From Ornithoclostridium sp944380285 (GTDB lineage Bacteria; Bacillota; Clostridia; Christensenellales; UBA3700), in the NCBI GenBank assembly GCA_963931165.1, contig OZ006985.1, forward strand, positions 1,550,001 to 1,614,000: DNA of 64,000 nt, written 5' to 3'. The translations under genes and the position numbers were made by a program. Below are positions 7,687-15,720 of the stretch, piece after piece (the stretch's first letter is position 1; every line of letters starts with the position of its first letter). The notes beneath the pieces are model-generated. The model saw only the letters and a program-made list of their open reading frames with translations. It did not search any database and was not told where the DNA came from.

Positions 7687-9462
7687 TCAACCCTCGAGCC
7701 TCGCCAGGAAGTCGGCGAACACGCCCATCGCCTTGTCGAAAGGCTCGGACGAAGTGAGGTCGACCCCCGCGAGCTTGATGATCTCCACGGGAGGCATACT
7801 GCCGCCCGCGCTCAAAAATTTCTTGTAATCCTCGACCGCCGGCTTGCCCTCTTTGAGGATGCGGTCGGCGATGCAGACCGCGCTGATCAGCCCGGTCGCG
7901 TATTTGTAGACATAAAACGACGTATAGAAGTGCGGTATGCGGCTCCACTCATAGCGGATGAGCTCGTCGTTGACGACATGTTCGCCGGCATAGTACTTGC
8001 GGTTGAGGTCGTAATAGAGGTCGCAGAATGTCTCCGCGGAAAGCGGCTCGTCCCTCTCGGCGAGTTCATGCGCCGCAAGTTCGAACTGCGCGAACTGCGT
8101 CTGTCGGAACACCGTCGTGCGGAACATGTCGAGCATATACGACAGCAGATACTCGCGCATCGCCTTGTCGCCGCCGTACTTTTCGAGCAGATGACAGAGC
8201 ATCAGCGTCTCGTTGACGGTGGAAGCGATCTCGGCGACAAAGATCGTATATCCTGCTTTGGGATAGGGCTGCGCGCCGTCGGAGTGATAGGAGTGCATCG
8301 CGTGCCCAAGCTCGTGTGCGATCGTGAAGATCTCGCTCGTCGTCTTTTGATAGTTGAGCAAGACGTACGGATGCGTGCCGTACGCGCCCCACGAATAGGC
8401 GCCGCTGCGCTTGCCCTCGTTCTCGCAGACGTCGATCCACCCCTCGGTGAACGCCTTGTCGAGCAGCTTGCCGTACTCTTCCCCGAGAGGCGCGAGCCCC
8501 TGCTTGACGAGTTTGCATGCGTCTTCGTATTCCAACTCGAGCTCCGCGTCCTCGACGATCGGCACATGCAGGTCGTACATATGCAGTTCGTCCAAACCGA
8601 GCCTGTTGCGGCGCAGTTCGAGATAGCGCGACAGAAGAGGGATGTTCTTCTCCACGCACTCGACCAGCCTGTCGTAGACGGTGCGCGGCACGTCCTCTCG
8701 CGACGTCGCGCGGTCGAGACAGTTCGCATATTTGCGCGCACGCGAATAGAAAAGATCTTTTTTGACGTTGCCGCTATACAGCGCGGCGATCGTGTTGACG
8801 TTGTCTTTGAACGCTCCGTGCATGCACTCGAACGCCTTTTTGCGGTCTTCCCTGACGGGCGAATGCATCTTTACGCCGTAAATGCCGTGAGTGAGCCTGA
8901 CCTCTTCGCCCGTGCTGTCGACGTAGGGAGCAAACTTGATGTCGGCGTTGTCGAGCATGCGGAACGCGTCCTGCGCAGTGTCGGCGAACGAGCCCGTCAT
9001 CGCGAGCAGCTTCTCTTCGCTCGGCGACAGCGTATGCCTTGCCGTGCGAATGAGCGAACGCAGCATATAGTCATAGTCTTTGAAGTCGGGATCGGCTGCG
9101 AACTCAGCGAGTTTTGCCTCGCCCAACGCGATCAATTGCGGAGTGACGAACGACGTGCGTTCGGACAGCCTGACCATCGCGGTCTCCGCCCTGTCGCACC
9201 TCTTTTGTGCGGCGGGATCGCCAACGTTTTCGTCGCGGCGCATCGCCGAAAAGACATATATCCTCTCGGCGCAGAGCGACGCCTCGTCGTCGAGTTTGAG
9301 ACAACGAAGCACGCTGTCGCGGTCTTTGAGCGCGCCGTCGAACGCGGCGAGCTCGTCGCCGTATTTCGCCAGCTTGGCAAACTCCTCTTCCCAGACATCA
9401 TCCGACGGGATGATGTCCTCAAGGCGCCATTTGTAACGTTGATCTATCTGTTCTCTCTTCAT
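7687..9462 (-). CDS. pepF: Oligoendopeptidase F (M3 zinc peptidase)
   Basis: A 591-aa cytoplasmic M3B metallopeptidase that cuts short peptides. The zinc site is HELGHAMHSY, with the third ligand in the downstream glutamate region FVAEIASTVNETLM. The N-terminal RYKWRLEDIIPSDDVWEEEF is the usual PepF opening. No signal peptide is present. The ATG lies one base after the stop of the upstream membrane protein gene and lacks a strong Shine-Dalgarno, so it is probably translated by coupling. Length fits the family, which is about 600 aa. Confidence 0.94.
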   Translation of the reverse strand: MKREQIDQRYKWRLEDIIPSDDVWEEEFAKLAKYGDELAAFDGALKDRDSVLRCLKLDDEASLCAERIYVFSAMRRDENVGDPAAQKRCDRAETAMVRLSERTSFVTPQLIALGEAKLAEFAADPDFKDYDYMLRSLIRTARHTLSPSEEKLLAMTGSFADTAQDAFRMLDNADIKFAPYVDSTGEEVRLTHGIYGVKMHSPVREDRKKAFECMHGAFKDNVNTIAALYSGNVKKDLFYSRARKYANCLDRATSREDVPRTVYDRLVECVEKNIPLLSRYLELRRNRLGLDELHMYDLHVPIVEDAELELEYEDACKLVKQGLAPLGEEYGKLLDKAFTEGWIDVCENEGKRSGAYSWGAYGTHPYVLLNYQKTTSEIFTIAHELGHAMHSYHSDGAQPYPKAGYTIFVAEIASTVNETLMLCHLLEKYGGDKAMREYLLSYMLDMFRTTVFRQTQFAQFELAAHELAERDEPLSAETFCDLYYDLNRKYYAGEHVVNDELIRYEWSRIPHFYTSFYVYKYATGLISAVCIADRILKEGKPAVEDYKKFLSAGGSMPPVEIIKLAGVDLTSSEPFDKAMGVFADFLARLEG

Positions 9463-9463
9463 A

Positions 9464-10690
9464 TCAATTGTCGTAGTTCAGCTTGAGATCGCCGAACTTG
9501 ATCTTGCCCGTCTTGCGGAGCAGTTCGCACACGCCCCAGCTGATCAGCGCCGGGAGCACGAAGAACAGCACTATCACGCAGATGACGAACAGCCACCACT
9601 TCATATGCCCCTGCGACACGCTCGCTTCAAAGGCGTCGATGATGCCTACAAAGCCGCATGTGCCCATGCCTCCGCCCGACGCGCCGCAACGCAATTTGAA
9701 CGCGCATGTCGCGATCGGTCCGACGACGACGCTCGCGACCGTAGGCGGCACCAACAGCCACGGGTTGCGCATGATGTTGGGGATCTGCAACATGCTCGTC
9801 CCCAAGCCCTGCGAGATGAGTCCGCTCACGCCGTTTTCCTTGAAGCTCATCACCGCGAAGCCGACCATATGAGCCGCGCATCCGACGACTGCCGCTCCGC
9901 CCGCGATGTACATCGCCGTCTGCTGTTCGGCGGTTCCGCTCGCGAGAATGGTGCTTGACACGGACACCCAGATCGCCGCGCTCGACGTCGGCATCGTCAA
10001 GAGTATGCCCATCGCCGCCGCGACTATTATCCCCATAAAGAAGGGAGTGATCGCCGTCGCCGCCGCGATGCCCTTGCCGAGCATGTCTATGAGCCAAATG
10101 AACGGATAGGCGACATAGGCGAACGCGAACGACGTCAAAAGGCATGTGAGCGGCACGAGCAATATGTCGAGTTTTGTCTTGCCCGAGACCAGCATCCCGA
10201 GTTCCGCCGCCGCGAGCGATGTGACGTACGCGCCGATCGGATTGCCGGGAGAACCCTTGACTATCAGTGCGGCGATCGCGTCGAGCGAACCGCCCGTGAA
10301 CGACTCGCCGAGAAATTGCGACGAGTACGCGCCTACGAATCCGGCGCACAGCGACGCGAACACGACCAGCTTCTTTGCGCCGAGATGGGACGCAATGCCG
10401 GCGCCTATGCCGGCGCCCATGAGCACGGACGCGATGTTGCCCAACATGACGAGCATGTTGCCGAACGCGTTGTCGCCGAAGAGTCCGCCGATCGTCTTGA
10501 CGATCGTGCCGGCTATCAGGGTGACGAAAAGTCCTTGCGCCATGCCGGTGAACGCGTCGATGAACCAACGCTTCGCCAGCTTTTTGATGATGTCCCGAGC
10601 CTTTTGACCGGGAGTGCGAGGGGTGTTGACTACTGCTTCCTCTGAGGTGTTTTGCGCGTCTTCCGCAATCTTTCGATCGTCTTGCTGCAT
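9464..10690 (-). CDS. PfoR-like PTS EIIC-family membrane protein
   Basis: A 408-aa polytopic membrane protein with roughly nine or ten hydrophobic segments and a charged N-terminal 45 residues. It resembles the EIIC_2/PfoR family, which looks like a phosphotransferase permease but usually occurs without EIIA and EIIB. The Gly-rich GGMGTCGFVGIIDAFEAS near the C-terminus and LTMPTSSAAIWVS are consistent with it. No EIIA, EIIB or HPr gene is nearby, so a sugar-phosphorylating role is doubtful. It precedes pepF, one base away. A consensus promoter and a leader hairpin lie just upstream. Confidence 0.7.
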   Translation of the reverse strand: MQQDDRKIAEDAQNTSEEAVVNTPRTPGQKARDIIKKLAKRWFIDAFTGMAQGLFVTLIAGTIVKTIGGLFGDNAFGNMLVMLGNIASVLMGAGIGAGIASHLGAKKLVVFASLCAGFVGAYSSQFLGESFTGGSLDAIAALIVKGSPGNPIGAYVTSLAAAELGMLVSGKTKLDILLVPLTCLLTSFAFAYVAYPFIWLIDMLGKGIAAATAITPFFMGIIVAAAMGILLTMPTSSAAIWVSVSSTILASGTAEQQTAMYIAGGAAVVGCAAHMVGFAVMSFKENGVSGLISQGLGTSMLQIPNIMRNPWLLVPPTVASVVVGPIATCAFKLRCGASGGGMGTCGFVGIIDAFEASVSQGHMKWWLFVICVIVLFFVLPALISWGVCELLRKTGKIKFGDLKLNYDN

Positions 10691-10734
10691 AAATCACCTT
10701 TGATGTATGTTTCCGCCCTTTCGGACGGAATTAT

Positions 10735-10763
10735 ATTATAAATAATGCGCGCGCGAATGTCAA
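10735..10763 (-). promoter_or_regulatory. Sigma-A promoter for the EIIC-like gene
   Basis: Reading the minus strand, TTGACA (10763-10758) is followed by a 17-base spacer and TATAAT (10740-10735), a full consensus match. The leader between it and the ATG at 10690 contains an imperfect hairpin at 10711-10730 with arms TTCCGTCC and GGGCGGAA and a GAAA loop, followed by AAAGGTG as ribosome binding site. Confidence 0.85.
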
Positions 10764-10778
10764 CTTTTCGCGCGTGTG

Positions 10779-11126
10779 TCAATATGCTTCCACTCCTTCG
10801 GCGTCTCCGAACACCACCGCCCTGCCCGACCTGATCAGATTGGGCAAGACCTCTGCGTTTTGAGTCTCGAACTCCATCGCGACGTCCAACCCCTTGAACG
10901 TGACGACATAGACCCTTTGCGGAGAATCGGTGTTGGCGTCCTTTATGCCGTAATAGACAAAGTCGACCGTCTCGCCGTCAAGCCCCAGCTCCTCGGGCGA
11001 AAGGTCGTAAGACGCATAGCCGAGCGCCGCGTACTTTTCGCGCACTTCGCCCTGCTCGCCGGTACAGGCGGTCAGACACAGACAAAGCGCCGCGACTATG
11101 ACGACGGCGGCAAAAGCCCTCTTCAT
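10779..11126 (-). CDS. Small lipoprotein, paralogue 1 of 3
   Basis: A 115-aa predicted lipoprotein. The signal peptide has a hydrophobic core (VVIVAALCLCL) and the lipobox LTAC with Cys around residue 20. The mature part begins charged and contains EKYAALGYASYDLSPEELGL, then a short beta-rich domain ending GDAEGVEAY. It shares the order K-Y-x-G-Y, acidic L-G-L, V-x-Y-x-x and an acidic or aromatic C-terminus with the next gene, so the two are paralogues. Its ATG overlaps the stop of that gene (TGATG). I do not recognise a family with known function. Confidence 0.75.
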   Translation of the reverse strand: MKRAFAAVVIVAALCLCLTACTGEQGEVREKYAALGYASYDLSPEELGLDGETVDFVYYGIKDANTDSPQRVYVVTFKGLDVAMEFETQNAEVLPNLIRSGRAVVFGDAEGVEAY

Positions 11127-11515
11127 CAAAACACTTCCACCGCTTCGGGCGACCCCGACAGCACGAACGCGCCGTCCATCAAGACGGCAAACGTGCCCGC
11201 CTCGATCGCTTCGGCGTTGTCGGCGTTCTTGGCGTCATAATATTCCTGCGCCTTGTCCTCGTCGACGAAGAGCACGATCTCGATCTCCGCGGCGGCGACG
11301 GAGCCGTCCTCGGACGCGTCGCGATGGGCGGCAAACACATATTCGACGTCCTCGGAACTGAGTCCCAAAGTGTTGGCGCTGATGTTGTCGTAGGCAAAGC
11401 CCGCAAGCTCGTACTTCTTCCTGACCGCGTCCTTGCCGGGCGTGCACGCGCAGAGCAGCAGCGTGAGCGCAAGCACTATCAAAACGGTTACGGTGATGAC
11501 CTTGAACTTTTTCAT
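11126..11515 (-). CDS. Small lipoprotein, paralogue 2 of 3
   Basis: A 129-aa predicted lipoprotein with a signal peptide and the lipobox LCAC around residues 21-24. The mature domain has KKYELAGFAYDNIS, LGLSSEDVEYVF and a C-terminus GSPEAVEVF, paralleling the gene directly downstream and the one at 11862. AGGGGA precedes the ATG and a sigma-A promoter lies about 50 bp upstream. It is the first gene of a two-gene operon. A surface-attached role is inferred from the lipobox only. Confidence 0.76.
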   Translation of the reverse strand: MKKFKVITVTVLIVLALTLLLCACTPGKDAVRKKYELAGFAYDNISANTLGLSSEDVEYVFAAHRDASEDGSVAAAEIEIVLFVDEDKAQEYYDAKNADNAEAIEAGTFAVLMDGAFVLSGSPEAVEVF

Positions 11516-11564
11516 AATTCCCCTGTGACCTTTCGATTCGGCGCCTTTCGGCCGCCGTGACTAT

Positions 11565-11593
11565 ATTATAATACTTTTTGCGCGCGTTGGCAA
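11565..11593 (-). promoter_or_regulatory. Sigma-A promoter for the lipoprotein pair
   Basis: On the minus strand TTGCCA (11593-11588), a 17-base spacer and TATAAT (11570-11565) form a near-consensus promoter. The leader contains a GC-rich hairpin at 11540-11556 with a GAAA loop, like the leader of the EIIC-like gene. Confidence 0.75.
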
Positions 11594-11861
11594 TGAAAAT
11601 TTATCTCGTCAGCCAATCGGTGATGTCGATCACCCTCATGTCATCGAAAGCATGCGCTCGCCGGACACGTCTTGAAACGCTTTGCGATGTTCGACGACGC
11701 ATTTTTGGGCATGCTTATTCCCCAAGATCAAGAATTTTTCGATTTTGGGGAATAAAACAAAAAATCGTTACGCATTTTGCTTAAAATCGCTGTTTTTTCG
11801 CTGTTTTTCGCAAACAAAAAGACGGACCGAAGTCCGTCGATTTTGTTTGTTTTGTCTTCCA
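11594..11861. other. Intergenic stretch with an 11-bp inverted repeat
   Basis: No convincing gene is seen here. The main feature is a perfect inverted repeat, TTATTCCCCAA at 11715-11725 and TTGGGGAATAA at 11745-11755, separated by 19 AT-rich bases. It lies between the terminator of the third lipoprotein gene and the promoter of the other two, so it could be an operator or a further transcript end. The minus frame near 11600-11650 ends in a short protein-like tail (DDMRVIDITDWLTR) but has no usable start. Confidence 0.5.
11811..11838 (-). terminator. Intrinsic terminator after lipoprotein 3
   Basis: The minus strand reads GACGGAC, loop TTCG, GTCCGTC (11838-11821), then a T-rich run (11820-11811). 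It follows the stop of the gene at 11862 by about 23 bases. Confidence 0.88.
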
Positions 11862-12239
11862 TCAGAACAAATCGAGAGCGCCTTTGGAACCGACCGCGAT
11901 CGCGTTGCCCTTGGTCTTGTAGGTAACCTCAGCTTTGTCGAGAGCCTCGGTGATGTCGGCACGAACGTCCTTGTCGGTGATCGAGACGACGATGATGGTG
12001 TCGACGACCTTGGTCGCCATAAACGCATATTCGACGGTAGCTTCGTCTACCTCAACGTCTTCGGCGCCCTCAAGCATGGAGTCGATGATGCCTTGGACGG
12101 GCAAGCTGGCGGCGAGATAGCCTTCCTCGGTGTACTTCTCTTTGAGAGAATCCAGCGACGGCGTGCATGCCGCGAACGCGAACACACCGATAAGTGCCAC
12201 GACCAAAATGGTGCTGACGATTGCAATTTGCTTCTTCAT
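11862..12239 (-). CDS. Small lipoprotein, paralogue 3 of 3
   Basis: A 125-aa predicted lipoprotein with a hydrophobic signal (IVSTILVVALIGVFAFAAC) and the lipobox FAAC around residue 25. The mature part starts TPSLDSLKEKYTEEGYLAAS and ends GSKGALDLF. It shares the K-Y-x-x-x-G-Y start and the G-S-x-x-A-x-x-x-F end with the two lipoproteins at 10.8-11.5 kb. It has its own promoter, an AGGAGG site and a terminator, so it is monocistronic. Function is unknown. Less Cys- and Gly-rich than the others, it may be the oldest copy. Confidence 0.76.
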   Translation of the reverse strand: MKKQIAIVSTILVVALIGVFAFAACTPSLDSLKEKYTEEGYLAASLPVQGIIDSMLEGAEDVEVDEATVEYAFMATKVVDTIIVVSITDKDVRADITEALDKAEVTYKTKGNAIAVGSKGALDLF

Positions 12240-12270
12240 AATATCCTCCTATGGATAGTTTTATAGTTCA

Positions 12271-12307
12271 ATTATAGCACCTGCCGCCGCGCTTGACAAG
12301 CGGCGGC
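12271..12307 (-). promoter_or_regulatory. Promoter of lipoprotein 3 overlapped by a GC hairpin
   Basis: The minus strand has TTGTCA (12299-12294), a 17-base spacer and TATAAT (12276-12271). An inverted repeat, GCCGCCGC at 12283-12290 and GCGGCGGC at 12300-12307, places the -35 box in its loop. It may act as an operator, or as a transcript end of the upstream gene without a U-run. Confidence 0.65.
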
Positions 12308-12326
12308 GAACAATTTTAACACAATT

Positions 12327-12704
12327 TTAATTTTCGTCGTCGGTCGGGGCGTCCTCTGCGCCCTCTTCCGCCTTTTTTCGCGCGTCTTTGGTGTTGACGT
12401 ATTCCTCGTCATAGACGCGGATCTCTTTGGCGGGCGGGATCTCTTTGCTGAGTTCGGCGGCGCGTTCGCGCTCCTTGATCACAAACTTTTTGGACCTGCG
12501 GAAGATGACGCAGATCGCGATCACCGCGACGACGAGCGCGGCGACGATAATATAGAACAGGATGTCGCCCGAATCGCCGATCGTCGTCGTCCCCTCTTCG
12601 ACCTCTGCGACGCAGACGGTCAAAAGGGTCAGCCCGACGATGCAAAGCAGCACGAATGCGGCAAGCAGTTTGACCAAGATCCTCTCTCTTACGTTGTCTT
12701 TCAT
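12327..12704 (-). CDS. Small two-helix membrane protein
   Basis: A 125-aa protein with two hydrophobic segments, about residues 11-31 and 49-66, and a charged C-terminal tail of 60 residues ending in an acidic stretch (EEGAEDAPTDDEN). The segment between the helices is short and acidic. The first helix could be an uncleaved signal anchor, putting the short linker outside and both ends inside. AAAGGTG precedes the ATG. No family is recognised. It lies on the same strand as the lipoprotein genes, but each appears to have its own promoter. Confidence 0.65.
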   Translation of the reverse strand: MKDNVRERILVKLLAAFVLLCIVGLTLLTVCVAEVEEGTTTIGDSGDILFYIIVAALVVAVIAICVIFRRSKKFVIKERERAAELSKEIPPAKEIRVYDEEYVNTKDARKKAEEGAEDAPTDDEN

Positions 12705-12803
12705 ATTTCACCTTTACTATATTATCGCACACGGCTGCAAAATAAGCAAGAGCGGCTCTGTAAAATCGACGTAAAATCTCTCTCACTTTTTGCGCCGATA
12801 CAA

Positions 12804-12832
12804 TGGACAGCGCGCGCATTTCATAATATAAT
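12804..12832 (+). promoter_or_regulatory. Sigma-A promoter for the M28 peptidase gene
   Basis: TGGACA (12804-12809), a 17-base spacer and TATAAT (12827-12832) lie about 20 bases upstream of a CGGAGG ribosome binding site at 12850-12855. Confidence 0.75.
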
Positions 12833-12860
12833 AGAATCAACAACCATACGGAGGAAAAAT

Positions 12861-14084
12861 ATGGACATTTCGCAACAACAACGCGAAGAAGGCGTGAAGT
12901 TCATCTGCGACGAGATCGAGCACGTCATCAAAGAGTTCGGCGACCGCGACCCCGGTTCCGAGGGCGAAAACAAGGCTCTCGACTACATGAAGAACCAACT
13001 CGACGAGTTTTCGGATGAAACGCACCGCGAGTCCTACAAAGTCGCGCCGCACGCGTTCTTCGGCTGGACCTACATCACCGCGACCTGCGCGCTGATCGCG
13101 ATCGTCACTCTGTTTTTTGCGCCCGTCGTCAGCGTAGTGCTGCTCGTGCTCGGGCTGCTGCCCATGATCGGCGAGTTCGTGTTCTACAAAGAGGCGATCG
13201 ACTTTTTGTTCAAAAAGCGCACGTCCGGCAACGTGATGGGCACGATCAAACCGACCGGCGAGGTCAAACGCCGCGTCGTCCTCAACGGACACTCGGACGC
13301 GGTCTATGAGTGGCATTGGCACTATGTCGGCGGCTACAAGCTGTTTTTGACCAGCATCATCATCCCCGTCATCGCGGTCATCTACATCGCGGTCACCGCG
13401 ATCGTCGCGATGGCGATGAACGGAGTGGTCGGCACCCCGTCGGGCGCGCCGCTGTATATGGCGATCGCTTCGGTGATCTTTGTGCCCGCACTGCTCTGCT
13501 TCTATATGTTCGCCGACCACAAGACGGTCGTTCCCGGTGCAAACGACAACCTCACCGCATGCTATATGGCGATCGCTATGCTCAAACTCATGCACGACAA
13601 CGACATCCGCTTTGAGCACACCGAGGTGGTCGCGCTCGTCACCGGATCGGAAGAGGCAGGGCTTCGCGGCGCGAAGGCGTTCTGCAAACTCAACCCCGAA
13701 TACGGCTTGGAACCGAACATCGAGACCATCTTTGTCACCTACGAGACTCTGCGCGAGCTCGAGCACCTCGTCATCTACAACCGCGACCTCAACGGCACCG
13801 TCAAGGTGGACATGCCGACGTGCGAACTCGTCAAGCGCGCCGCGGCAAAGAACGGCATGGATCTCAAATACGGCTCCGTATTTGCCGGAGCGACGGACAG
13901 CGCGGCGTTTGCGCAGGCGGGCCGCAAGTCGACCTGCATCGCGGCGATGGCTCCCGAAGTCAAGGACTACTACCACACCCGCCGCGACAACTACGACAAC
14001 CTCAGCCCCGAGTGCCTGTCCAAGGTGCTTGACATCACGATCGACTTCATCACCGAGTTTGACGAAAAGGGGCTCAACGGCTGA
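12861..14084 (+). CDS. Membrane-embedded M28 family zinc peptidase
   Basis: A 407-aa M28-type (aminopeptidase Y/S family) metallopeptidase with two pairs of membrane segments inserted in its N-terminal half, near residues 71-105 and 165-215. The two-zinc site can be followed: His in LNGHSDAVYEW, Asp in PGANDNLTA, the Glu pair in GSEEAGLRG, Asp in GATDSAAF and the last His in YYHTRRDNYDNL. All expected ligands are present, so it is probably active. Membrane helices between the first His and the bridging Asp are unusual. The gene is alone on the plus strand with its own promoter and terminator. Substrate unknown. Confidence 0.8.
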   Translation: MDISQQQREEGVKFICDEIEHVIKEFGDRDPGSEGENKALDYMKNQLDEFSDETHRESYKVAPHAFFGWTYITATCALIAIVTLFFAPVVSVVLLVLGLLPMIGEFVFYKEAIDFLFKKRTSGNVMGTIKPTGEVKRRVVLNGHSDAVYEWHWHYVGGYKLFLTSIIIPVIAVIYIAVTAIVAMAMNGVVGTPSGAPLYMAIASVIFVPALLCFYMFADHKTVVPGANDNLTACYMAIAMLKLMHDNDIRFEHTEVVALVTGSEEAGLRGAKAFCKLNPEYGLEPNIETIFVTYETLRELEHLVIYNRDLNGTVKVDMPTCELVKRAAAKNGMDLKYGSVFAGATDSAAFAQAGRKSTCIAAMAPEVKDYYHTRRDNYDNLSPECLSKVLDITIDFITEFDEKGLNG

Positions 14085-14091
14085 AAACCGC

Positions 14092-14130
14092 AAAAAAATG
14101 TCGGCGCCCGATCGGGCGCCGAATTTTTAT
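14092..14130. terminator. Bidirectional terminator between converging genes
   Basis: A perfect 22-bp palindrome at 14101-14122, with half-site TCGGCGCCCGA, is flanked by AAAAAAA on the left and ATTTTTATTT on the right. It can therefore end transcripts of both the M28 gene and the converging gene, and overlaps the last codon of the latter. Confidence 0.88.
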
Positions 14131-14975
14131 TTCTTTTTGTCGTCTTTCTTCTTTTTCTTCGAGCTTTCTTCGACCTCTTTGACGTCTTTGCGGTATTGCT
14201 TGACCCTGTCGAGCACCTTGCCGCCCTTACCTGCCGCCTGTTTGACCGCGTCCACCTTTGCCGCCGCCTTTTTCTTGGTCTCGTCCAGCTTCGCGGCAAG
14301 TCCTTTTTTCGGTTTTTGCTCCGTCTGAGCGGGCGGCGCAGCGGTCGTCTGAGCCGTCGGGACTTGCGCAGCGCTCTGCTCGGGCTGAACTGATGCCGCC
14401 GCCTCTTGCGCCGGCTCCTCATCGGTCAGGATGTTCTTGACGTCGCTCACCAGCCCCTTGCGCAGACCGCTCTTTTTCTCCTTGAGCTTTTCTTTGCGCT
14501 TGCGCTTGACGATCTTGCGGATCGACATGATGATCTGGATGATGACGTACGGAATGGACACCGCGGTCAATATGATCGAGAACAACGACCTGTCGTTGTA
14601 GACGGCGTTGAACACGACCGAGACCGTCAGCAGCAGGTTGAACAATTTGAGACACAGCTTCATGATCTTGAAACTGCTCTTGTAGTCCTTGACCGCCGAG
14701 CCGAGTTTTGCGTTGCTCCTGCCCATGCAGATCATCGCGACGAACGCGACGAAATACGCCGCCGTGAACGCGATCAAAAGATAGGGCAGCCAAGTGATCT
14801 CCGCGTTCTTGCGGCTCATCGTGATGACGATGAACACCGAATACGCGACGATGTACAGCAGGTTCCAGAGTATGAACAGCGTCCTGTACGCTTTGCTCAG
14901 CTTGTCTGCGGCGTCCTGCACCTGTTCCGCCTTTTGGGCGAGTTTGCTCTTTTGGGGTTTGGTTTGATCTTCCAT
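14127..14975 (-). CDS. Four-helix membrane protein with Lys/Ala-rich tail
   Basis: A 282-aa protein with about four hydrophobic segments within residues 30-150. A long cytoplasmic tail follows: a basic stretch (KIVKRKRKEKLKEKKSG), a Gln/Ala/Pro-rich linker, and a second Lys/Ala region resembling histone-like or coiled-coil sequence that ends with a run of lysines. The tail may bind nucleic acid or anionic phospholipid, which is inference from charge. The start is the ATG at 14975 after GGAGG. No known family is recognised. It ends inside a shared terminator with the M28 gene. Confidence 0.65.
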   Translation of the reverse strand: MEDQTKPQKSKLAQKAEQVQDAADKLSKAYRTLFILWNLLYIVAYSVFIVITMSRKNAEITWLPYLLIAFTAAYFVAFVAMICMGRSNAKLGSAVKDYKSSFKIMKLCLKLFNLLLTVSVVFNAVYNDRSLFSIILTAVSIPYVIIQIIMSIRKIVKRKRKEKLKEKKSGLRKGLVSDVKNILTDEEPAQEAAASVQPEQSAAQVPTAQTTAAPPAQTEQKPKKGLAAKLDETKKKAAAKVDAVKQAAGKGGKVLDRVKQYRKDVKEVEESSKKKKKDDKKK

Positions 14976-15033
14976 AATTTTCCTCCACAACCATAATAAC
15001 CGAACTTCCCCTGTCGGCGCAAGCGTTTGCGGC

Positions 15034-15059
15034 AAAAAAATGAGACGCTTTCGCGTCTC
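15034..15059 (-). terminator. Intrinsic terminator after the zinc-ribbon gene
   Basis: The minus strand reads GAGACGC, loop GAAA, GCGTCTC (15059-15042), then A and seven T (15041-15034). It lies about 24 bases after the stop of the small zinc-ribbon gene. Confidence 0.88.
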
Positions 15060-15082
15060 GGTGCGCCTTTCGGCGTGCGGCG

Positions 15083-15232
15083 TCATGCCTTTGTGAAAGT
15101 CGTGTTGTTGCAATTGGGGCACGGCGGCATCTTGTCGTCCGCGCCGAGCTTGAGACAAAAACCGCAATTGCAGCAGGTGTAGCTGCCTCTGCCCGGCTTG
15201 TCGCCCGTCTTGTACTGGCAAACTCTCGACAT
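15083..15232 (-). CDS. Zinc-ribbon small protein (49 aa)
   Basis: A 49-codon gene whose protein has cysteine pairs in YTCCNCGFC and PPCPNCNNTTF. This is a rubredoxin-like zinc ribbon (CxxC...CxxC) with about 17 residues between the pairs. It starts at the ATG at 15232 behind AGGAGG and ends before a strong terminator, so it is a complete short transcription unit. Related short zinc ribbons occur widely in Clostridia with no assigned function. The extra cysteines (CCNCGFC) give up to six possible ligands. It is below the size that many gene callers accept. Confidence 0.75.
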   Translation of the reverse strand: MSRVCQYKTGDKPGRGSYTCCNCGFCLKLGADDKMPPCPNCNNTTFTKA

Positions 15233-15300
15233 CTCGGTGTTACCTCCTGTGGTTTATGTACCGGACATCTCTATTGTTGCCCCGCGCGCCGAAAACGATA

Positions 15301-15714
15301 CTATTTTTTTGTGACGTCGTATCCCTTTTTTTCGCTCCTGCCGTACTGACGGTCGAAATTCTCTTTGTTCTTGTCGAGATATCTGCGGTAAAGTTCGTCC
15401 GCGCCCATCCCGGCGGTCAAGCACATGCTGACGAAAAAGTGAAGGATGTCGACAAGCTCGGACTTGACTCGGTCGTCGTCGACGGGCTTGGGGTTTTTCC
15501 ACCACTTGAAGTTGACCTCGTCGAGAAGTTCGGCAAGTTCGGACAGCATCGCGAGCGTCTTGCGCTGCATCCACTCGCACTCGTTTTCCATGCTCGGCGC
15601 GTCAAGTCCGCGCCTCTCGACGATGTCGCCGTCAAGCTGCGCTTGAAGGTCGAATATCTTGTTCAGCTTGTCGGCGTCCGAACCGACGATCTTTGCTATC
15701 TTTTCTCTGTCCAT
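15301..15714 (-). CDS. Dimeric dUTPase (all-alpha NTP pyrophosphohydrolase)
   Basis: A 137-aa protein of the dUTPase_2 family, which hydrolyses dUTP to dUMP and pyrophosphate with magnesium. It shows FDLQAQLDGDI at the start, the metal-binding LSELAELLDEVNFKWWKNP with its ExxE, and a second acidic helix ELVDILHFFVSM. The C-terminal helix contains RYLDKNKENFDRQYG. It would limit uracil in DNA and supply dUMP, which fits cdd elsewhere in the window. It ends the M16-dUTPase pair, starting six bases after the peptidase stop. Confidence 0.86.
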   Translation of the reverse strand: MDREKIAKIVGSDADKLNKIFDLQAQLDGDIVERRGLDAPSMENECEWMQRKTLAMLSELAELLDEVNFKWWKNPKPVDDDRVKSELVDILHFFVSMCLTAGMGADELYRRYLDKNKENFDRQYGRSEKKGYDVTKK

Positions 15715-15720
15715 AATACC

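Noticed and set aside
6799..9486. Very long open frames on the plus strand opposite dnaB and pepF, and similar ones at 41236-44604 and 37794-39683
   Set aside because: They lie antisense to genes with clear motifs, have compositions rich in Arg, Asp and His, and contain no recognisable domains. They come from GC-rich third codon positions on the other strand.
9464..10690. Complete sugar phosphotransferase system
   Set aside because: Only an EIIC-like membrane protein is present. No EIIA, EIIB or HPr gene is nearby, and PfoR-like proteins usually stand alone.
11594..11700. Degraded gene on the minus strand ending DDMRVIDITDWLTR
   Set aside because: The tail is too short to identify, has no start codon or ribosome binding site, and overlaps the lipoprotein promoter region.
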